From: Nitrospirota bacterium
GTDB lineage: Bacteria; Nitrospirota; Thermodesulfovibrionia; UBA6902; BMS3Bbin08
Assembly (NCBI GenBank): GCA_016208845.1
Contig: JACQXH010000004.1
Location: 1-8,378 of the forward strand
Direction of reading: 5' to 3'
DNA: 8,378 nt
The notes below the pieces were generated by a model that was not told the origin of the DNA, searched no databases, and saw only the letters and a program-made list of their open reading frames with translations. How positions within the stretch are numbered: the first letter of the stretch is position 1; every line of letters begins with the position of its first letter. The position numbers and the translations under genes are program-made. Shown here piece after piece: positions 4,906 to 8,378 of the stretch.

Positions 4906-6282
4906 ATGAAAATGCAATCAAATGAAGAATATTATAACGAATCAGTAAATTACCTCTACGGACTTCAGAAACACGGGATAAAACTGGGCCTGAACAACAT
5001 TCGCGCACTGATGGATGTTCTTGGAGGGCCTCATCGGTCTTTTCGCTCCATACATATTGCAGGCACTAATGGAAAAGGCTCTACCTCTGCAATAATCGCA
5101 TCCATATTAAGAGAGAGCGGCTACAGAGTCGGTCTTTACACCTCTCCCCATCTTGTCAGCTTCACGGAACGCATTAGAATAAACGACCGGCCCATATCAG
5201 AATCAGATGTAATAAAACTAACGGCATTTATAAAGCAGGCCGTAGCTGATGCCGGCTTAAATCCGACTTTCTTCGAATTTGTAACTGCAATGGCCTTTCA
5301 TTATTTTGCATCTCAGGATGTGGAATGGGCCGTGGTCGAGACCGGCATGGGCGGAAGGCTGGATGCCACAAATGTCATCACGCCGGAAGTGTGCGTCATA
5401 ACGAACATTGGGTATGATCATAAGGAATTCCTTGGCGGGAATATCTCTGACATCGCTTATGAAAAAGCAGGGATCCTTAAAAAAGGCGTACCTTTGGTGA
5501 CTGCGGTTAATAACAGCGAGGCATTAGGCGTTATTGAAGAGACCGCAAAGAATATTGCCTCTGATATGCATATTTATGGCAGGGATTTCAAAGGCATGCT
5601 TTCATATATGGATGACAAGCATATAGTCTTTGATTACACAGGCATGAGCAAAAACGGCATTTGCAAAGAATTCAAAAATCTCTCCCTGCACCTTGCAGGA
5701 AGGTTCCAGATCTGCAATGCCTCTGCAGCAGTACGTGCATGTGAAATAATTAAACGGGCAGGCGCTGCAATTTCAGATGTTGCAATTGTGAAAAAAAATA
5801 AAAAACTTAATCTGGGGGGCCGGCTTGAATGGGTATCAAAATCACCTCCAATAATAGTTGATGGAGCACATAATCCGGAAGCGGCAGAGGCGCTGGCCCA
5901 GGCAGTGAAAGAGCTTTTCACAGGTCATAATAAAATTATCCTTGTAACCGGCATCATGAAAGACAAGGACATCGAGGGCATATTGCGGCCTCTTGTACTG
6001 ATCTCTGATACAGTTATATTGACTAAGCCCAGAGGCGAGCGGGCAGCCCTGCCTGAAAGAATGGAGGAATTCCTGAAAATTATCTGCAAGGAAAATAATA
6101 ATTTTGGACTGCCCCCTGCAGGATCAGTTATTAAGACAAATTCGGTTACAGAGGCTATCGAAACAGCAAAAAAAATCTGCGGCCCCGGGCACATCATACT
6201 TGTGACCGGCTCTTTCTATACTACGGGAGAAGTCAAAGAAACTCTGGGACAGAAGGGAGTTTTATCTGCTTTAAGGGAATAA
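4906..6282 (+). CDS. folC: Folylpolyglutamate synthase / dihydrofolate synthase FolC
   Basis: FolC adds glutamate to folates with ATP and, in many bacteria, first couples glutamate to dihydropteroate; it is cytoplasmic and belongs to the Mur-ligase superfamily. The 458-residue product has the P-loop GTNGKGS (53-59), TSPHLVSFTERIRIN (79-93), VETGMGGRLDATNV (144-157), NIGYDHKEFLG (167-177), YEKAGI with the lysine at 187, LAGRFQICNA (263-272) and the C-terminal-domain VDGAHNP (318-324), ending with VTGSFYTTGEV (433-443). I chose ATG 4906. The frame stays open back to an ATG at 4858, but those 16 extra residues (MFLCGLCGF...) translate the right arm of the repeat and are rich in cysteine, unlike the family. 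ATG 4912 is an alternative. Only a weak GTGAGA precedes the start. lptD follows after 4 nt. Whether it is bifunctional cannot be told from sequence alone. Confidence 0.96.
   Translation: MKMQSNEEYYNESVNYLYGLQKHGIKLGLNNIRALMDVLGGPHRSFRSIHIAGTNGKGSTSAIIASILRESGYRVGLYTSPHLVSFTERIRINDRPISESDVIKLTAFIKQAVADAGLNPTFFEFVTAMAFHYFASQDVEWAVVETGMGGRLDATNVITPEVCVITNIGYDHKEFLGGNISDIAYEKAGILKKGVPLVTAVNNSEALGVIEETAKNIASDMHIYGRDFKGMLSYMDDKHIVFDYTGMSKNGICKEFKNLSLHLAGRFQICNASAAVRACEIIKRAGAAISDVAIVKKNKKLNLGGRLEWVSKSPPIIVDGAHNPEAAEALAQAVKELFTGHNKIILVTGIMKDKDIEGILRPLVLISDTVILTKPRGERAALPERMEEFLKIICKENNNFGLPPAGSVIKTNSVTEAIETAKKICGPGHIILVTGSFYTTGEVKETLGQKGVLSALRE
6273..6278 (+). promoter_or_regulatory. Shine-Dalgarno of lptD inside the folC end
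   Basis: AAGGGA lies 8 nt before the lptD ATG (6287) and immediately before the folC stop (TAA 6280-6282). It is the clearest ribosome site in the window. It decides the lptD start and points to coupling of folC and lptD translation. Confidence 0.75.
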
Positions 6283-6286
6283 ACGT

Positions 6287-8344
6287 ATGCGCTATACAGA
6301 TTGCAAAAGACAGAATGAATATTCTTCATACTTTTTCCGCTTATTTGCCCTGTCCTGGCTCCTCTTGTCAATTTTCTGTTTGCCTGTTTTTGCGGAAAAT
6401 GCCACAAGCATAGACGCGGATGAGATCGAATACCTTTCTGAAACAAATATTTATATAGCGAGAGGCTCTGTCAAGATAATCCGGAACGCCACTACCCTGA
6501 ATGCAGACGAGATCCAATTTAACAATACAACATCGGACGCGGTTGCCACAGGCAATGTCATATATGAAGATCCTGAGCTGGACATTAAAGCCGATAAGCT
6601 GGAGCTGAATTTAAATACAAAACTCGGCACTATTTATAACAGCAAAATGTTTTACAAGAGCCGTAATTATCACATCAGCGGAAGGACAATAAAGCGGCTT
6701 GGTGAAAATACATATTTCATAGACGATTCTGAAATAACCTCCTGCGACGCCGTCCCTCCTGAATGGTATTTCAGGGGAAAGGATGTAAAAATCAGCCGTG
6801 AGGAAAATATAAGAATTAAACATGCAACCTTTTTTCTTAAAGGTATACCGCTTCTTTATTCCCCTTATGTGGTCATGCCTTATATGCAAGATCGTAAGAC
6901 CGGCCTGCTGATTCCTAATTTTGGCTACGGCAACAAGAACGGCCTGATCTTTAAGCAGGGATTTTTCTGGGCTATACGGCAGGATATGGATGCAACATTT
7001 TACGCTGATTATTTTGCGAACAGAGGCATAGGGAAAGGGATCAATTACAGGTACATAGCCGATCCTGAAACATATGGCGAACTATGGATGTACCATATAA
7101 AAGACTCGATCCTTCGCAGAGATTTTATTGAGTTCAAGTCATATCAAAACCAGAAATTGCCGCACGATATGACGGCATACCTGAAAGTGCATTTTGTCAA
7201 TAAGTTTGATTATTATGATGTCCTTGAGACAACGTCATCGAAAAGAATCGGGATGTCCATAGCAAGATCAGAGCCATTTGGATTTGCATCAGAGGAAAGA
7301 GTGCAGAAGTATCTTGAATCAAACCTTCATATAACAAAGCCTCTTTCTGATCCTGACGGGAGAATTTATTTGCTGGGACAATACAGGGAAAGCCTGGAAG
7401 GAAGTTCTGCCGCAATCCCGCAGAGCCTACCTGAGGCAGGATTGATTTTCAACACGATAAATTTCGGCAGGGCATCTTTTAATTTCTCATCAGCAGCAAC
7501 AAATTTCTGGAAAAAAGACGGCCAGCAGGGGCAACGGCTTGATATCAATCCCAACTTCTATCTCAGCCTCGGCAGAACCATAAATTTTACGCAGAAAATA
7601 GGCCTGAGAGAAACCCTTTATTTCCTTAAAGACCCGGCGCAGAACACCAACCGTAATCTGTTTGAATCAACCTCAGAGCTGACGACAAGATTATTAAAGA
7701 GATACAATTCGTTCATTCATTTCGTCGAGCCGAAAATTGCCTACACTTATATCCCGTCATCAAATCAGGCCGGTCTGCCAAATTTTGATTCTGCAGACTC
7801 CATCATAAGGACGAGCGATTTGATCTATTCATTAACTAACAGATTCATCAGTTATCGTCCGGGTATTTTTGAAAGCAAGGCAAGACTTTCCCAGCGTTAC
7901 AATCTGATCGGACATGACAAGCCCTTCTCCCCTGTCCAGATGGAAGCAAGCCTGGCAGTGAGGAACCTTAGCCTGAGCGCCAACGCATTATACAATGTAT
8001 ACAGCAAGCGAATCACCGAGACCATAGACTCGGCGACCTTCTCCGGACATAAAGGCTTCATCGGGGTCGGAAAAAATTTCAGGCTCTCAACATCCCTCGA
8101 TCAGTACTCCCTGGAAGGCGGGCTCAATAAGCCGATAAAGATTTTAGGAAGGGCGCTTCCAATTGATGTCTCCGCAAAAATATGGTATGATGTTAACGGG
8201 CATGGCGTTCAGGAACTGAATGTCAGGTCAACCTATTCAGGGCAGTGCTTCGGCCTGACCGTTATGTATACACGAAAACCTTATGAATATCAGGTAATGT
8301 TCGGCATTGAGCTCAAGGGGTTCGGCTCGGTACGGATAGGGTAA
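6287..8344 (+). CDS. lptD: LPS-assembly outer membrane protein LptD (OstA/Imp)
   Basis: LptD is the outer-membrane barrel that, with LptE, inserts LPS delivered by the Lpt bridge into the outer leaflet. The 685-residue precursor (E. coli 784) starts with a signal peptide: K7/R8/R18, then a hydrophobic core at about 19-34 and a probable cleavage VFA|EN after residue 36. The periplasmic LptA-like jellyroll follows (about 40-150, with repeats such as SIDADEIEYLSE, TLNADEIQF, DIKADKLEL). Next are the family segments SCDAVPPEWYFRGKDV (152-167) and GIPLLYSPYVVMP (186-198), and then the beta-barrel with alternating aromatic and polar strands to the end (CFGLTVMYTRKPYEYQVMFGIELKGFGS). The mature protein has only C153 and C654, placed to form one disulfide between the periplasmic domain and the barrel. 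No gene for LptE or for the disulfide machinery is in the window. It is co-directional with folC and probably in one transcript with it. Confidence 0.95.
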   Translation: MRYTDCKRQNEYSSYFFRLFALSWLLLSIFCLPVFAENATSIDADEIEYLSETNIYIARGSVKIIRNATTLNADEIQFNNTTSDAVATGNVIYEDPELDIKADKLELNLNTKLGTIYNSKMFYKSRNYHISGRTIKRLGENTYFIDDSEITSCDAVPPEWYFRGKDVKISREENIRIKHATFFLKGIPLLYSPYVVMPYMQDRKTGLLIPNFGYGNKNGLIFKQGFFWAIRQDMDATFYADYFANRGIGKGINYRYIADPETYGELWMYHIKDSILRRDFIEFKSYQNQKLPHDMTAYLKVHFVNKFDYYDVLETTSSKRIGMSIARSEPFGFASEERVQKYLESNLHITKPLSDPDGRIYLLGQYRESLEGSSAAIPQSLPEAGLIFNTINFGRASFNFSSAATNFWKKDGQQGQRLDINPNFYLSLGRTINFTQKIGLRETLYFLKDPAQNTNRNLFESTSELTTRLLKRYNSFIHFVEPKIAYTYIPSSNQAGLPNFDSADSIIRTSDLIYSLTNRFISYRPGIFESKARLSQRYNLIGHDKPFSPVQMEASLAVRNLSLSANALYNVYSKRITETIDSATFSGHKGFIGVGKNFRLSTSLDQYSLEGGLNKPIKILGRALPIDVSAKIWYDVNGHGVQELNVRSTYSGQCFGLTVMYTRKPYEYQVMFGIELKGFGSVRIG

Positions 8345-8378
8345 ATAAAATGTAAAATTCAAAAAATAAAAAATCAAA
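8345..8378. other. AT-rich tail after lptD
   Basis: The last 34 bases are almost all A and T. I see no hairpin with a T-run, no ribosome site and no start of a next gene. The end of the transcript therefore cannot be placed. Confidence 0.5.

Larger units (their letters stand above)
4582..4918. repeat. Region bounded by a 12-bp direct repeat TGAAAATGCAAT
   Basis: TGAAAATGCAAT occurs at 4582-4593 and again at 4907-4918. The left copy directly abuts the composite repeat, and the right copy begins at the second base of the probable folC start codon. This could be a duplication produced when the repeat DNA arrived, or the product of local rearrangement. Chance is unlikely but not excluded in AT-rich DNA. 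Confidence 0.4.

Noticed and set aside
6287..6394. Lipoprotein signal at C31 of LptD
   Set aside because: The residues before the cysteine (L-S-I-F-C) do not form a lipobox; a signal peptidase I site at VFA|EN fits better.
1..8378. A new defence, mobile or CRISPR-like system in the window
   Set aside because: All long forward genes belong to known housekeeping families, and the gaps hold only small palindromic repeats without regular spacers or associated enzymes.

Overview
The window is a compact, all-forward stretch of housekeeping genes from a diderm, LPS-making bacterium. The order is trpF (3' end only) - cardiolipin synthase/phospholipase D - trpB - trpA - accD - folC - lptD. LptD shows that the cell has an LPS-bearing outer membrane. 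The trpF/trpB/trpA/accD/folC series resembles an arrangement known in Proteobacteria. The protein style and the small palindromic repeats in the gaps recall Nitrospirota (Thermodesulfovibrio-like) or deltaproteobacterial genomes. That placement is an impression from family knowledge, not a computed result.

Layout. Bases 1-201 hold the last third of trpF. A 393-residue phospholipase D-fold protein, probably a ClsB-type cardiolipin synthase, starts inside the trpF stop region (ATG 194, 8-nt overlap). A 192-bp gap (1376-1567) holds a degenerate AACCACAG repeat, a 47-bp imperfect hairpin and a good candidate promoter. trpB and trpA follow, separated by 93 bp with a small palindrome, and then accD after a 60-bp gap. 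A 359-bp gap (4547-4905) has no credible gene. It carries a composite repeat: an outer AACCACAG/CTGTGGTT inverted repeat encloses two short hairpins and an inner GTCATTCC-type element. folC then runs directly into lptD (4-nt gap, good Shine-Dalgarno). The last 34 bases are AT-rich with nothing recognisable.

How the genes work together. TrpF, TrpB and TrpA cover the last steps of tryptophan synthesis. AccD supplies one half of the acetyl-CoA carboxyltransferase that makes malonyl-CoA for fatty acids. FolC makes folylpolyglutamate. The phospholipase D-type enzyme and LptD act on the envelope (phospholipid and LPS). Three of the seven genes therefore serve membrane biogenesis, although no direct functional link to tryptophan synthesis can be read from the sequence.

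I found no new defence system, mobile element with a transposase, CRISPR array, RNA gene or riboswitch. The less ordinary points are: (i) the composite repeat between accD and folC, flanked by a 12-bp direct repeat that includes most of the folC start; (ii) a family of three small hairpins whose stems change in a compensatory way; (iii) a 9-bp inverted repeat overlapping the probable trpB promoter; (iv) a phospholipase D-type gene placed between trpF and trpB; (v) an LptD with only two cysteines after the signal peptide; (vi) a folC reading frame extended upstream into repeat DNA, so an automatic start call would probably be wrong.
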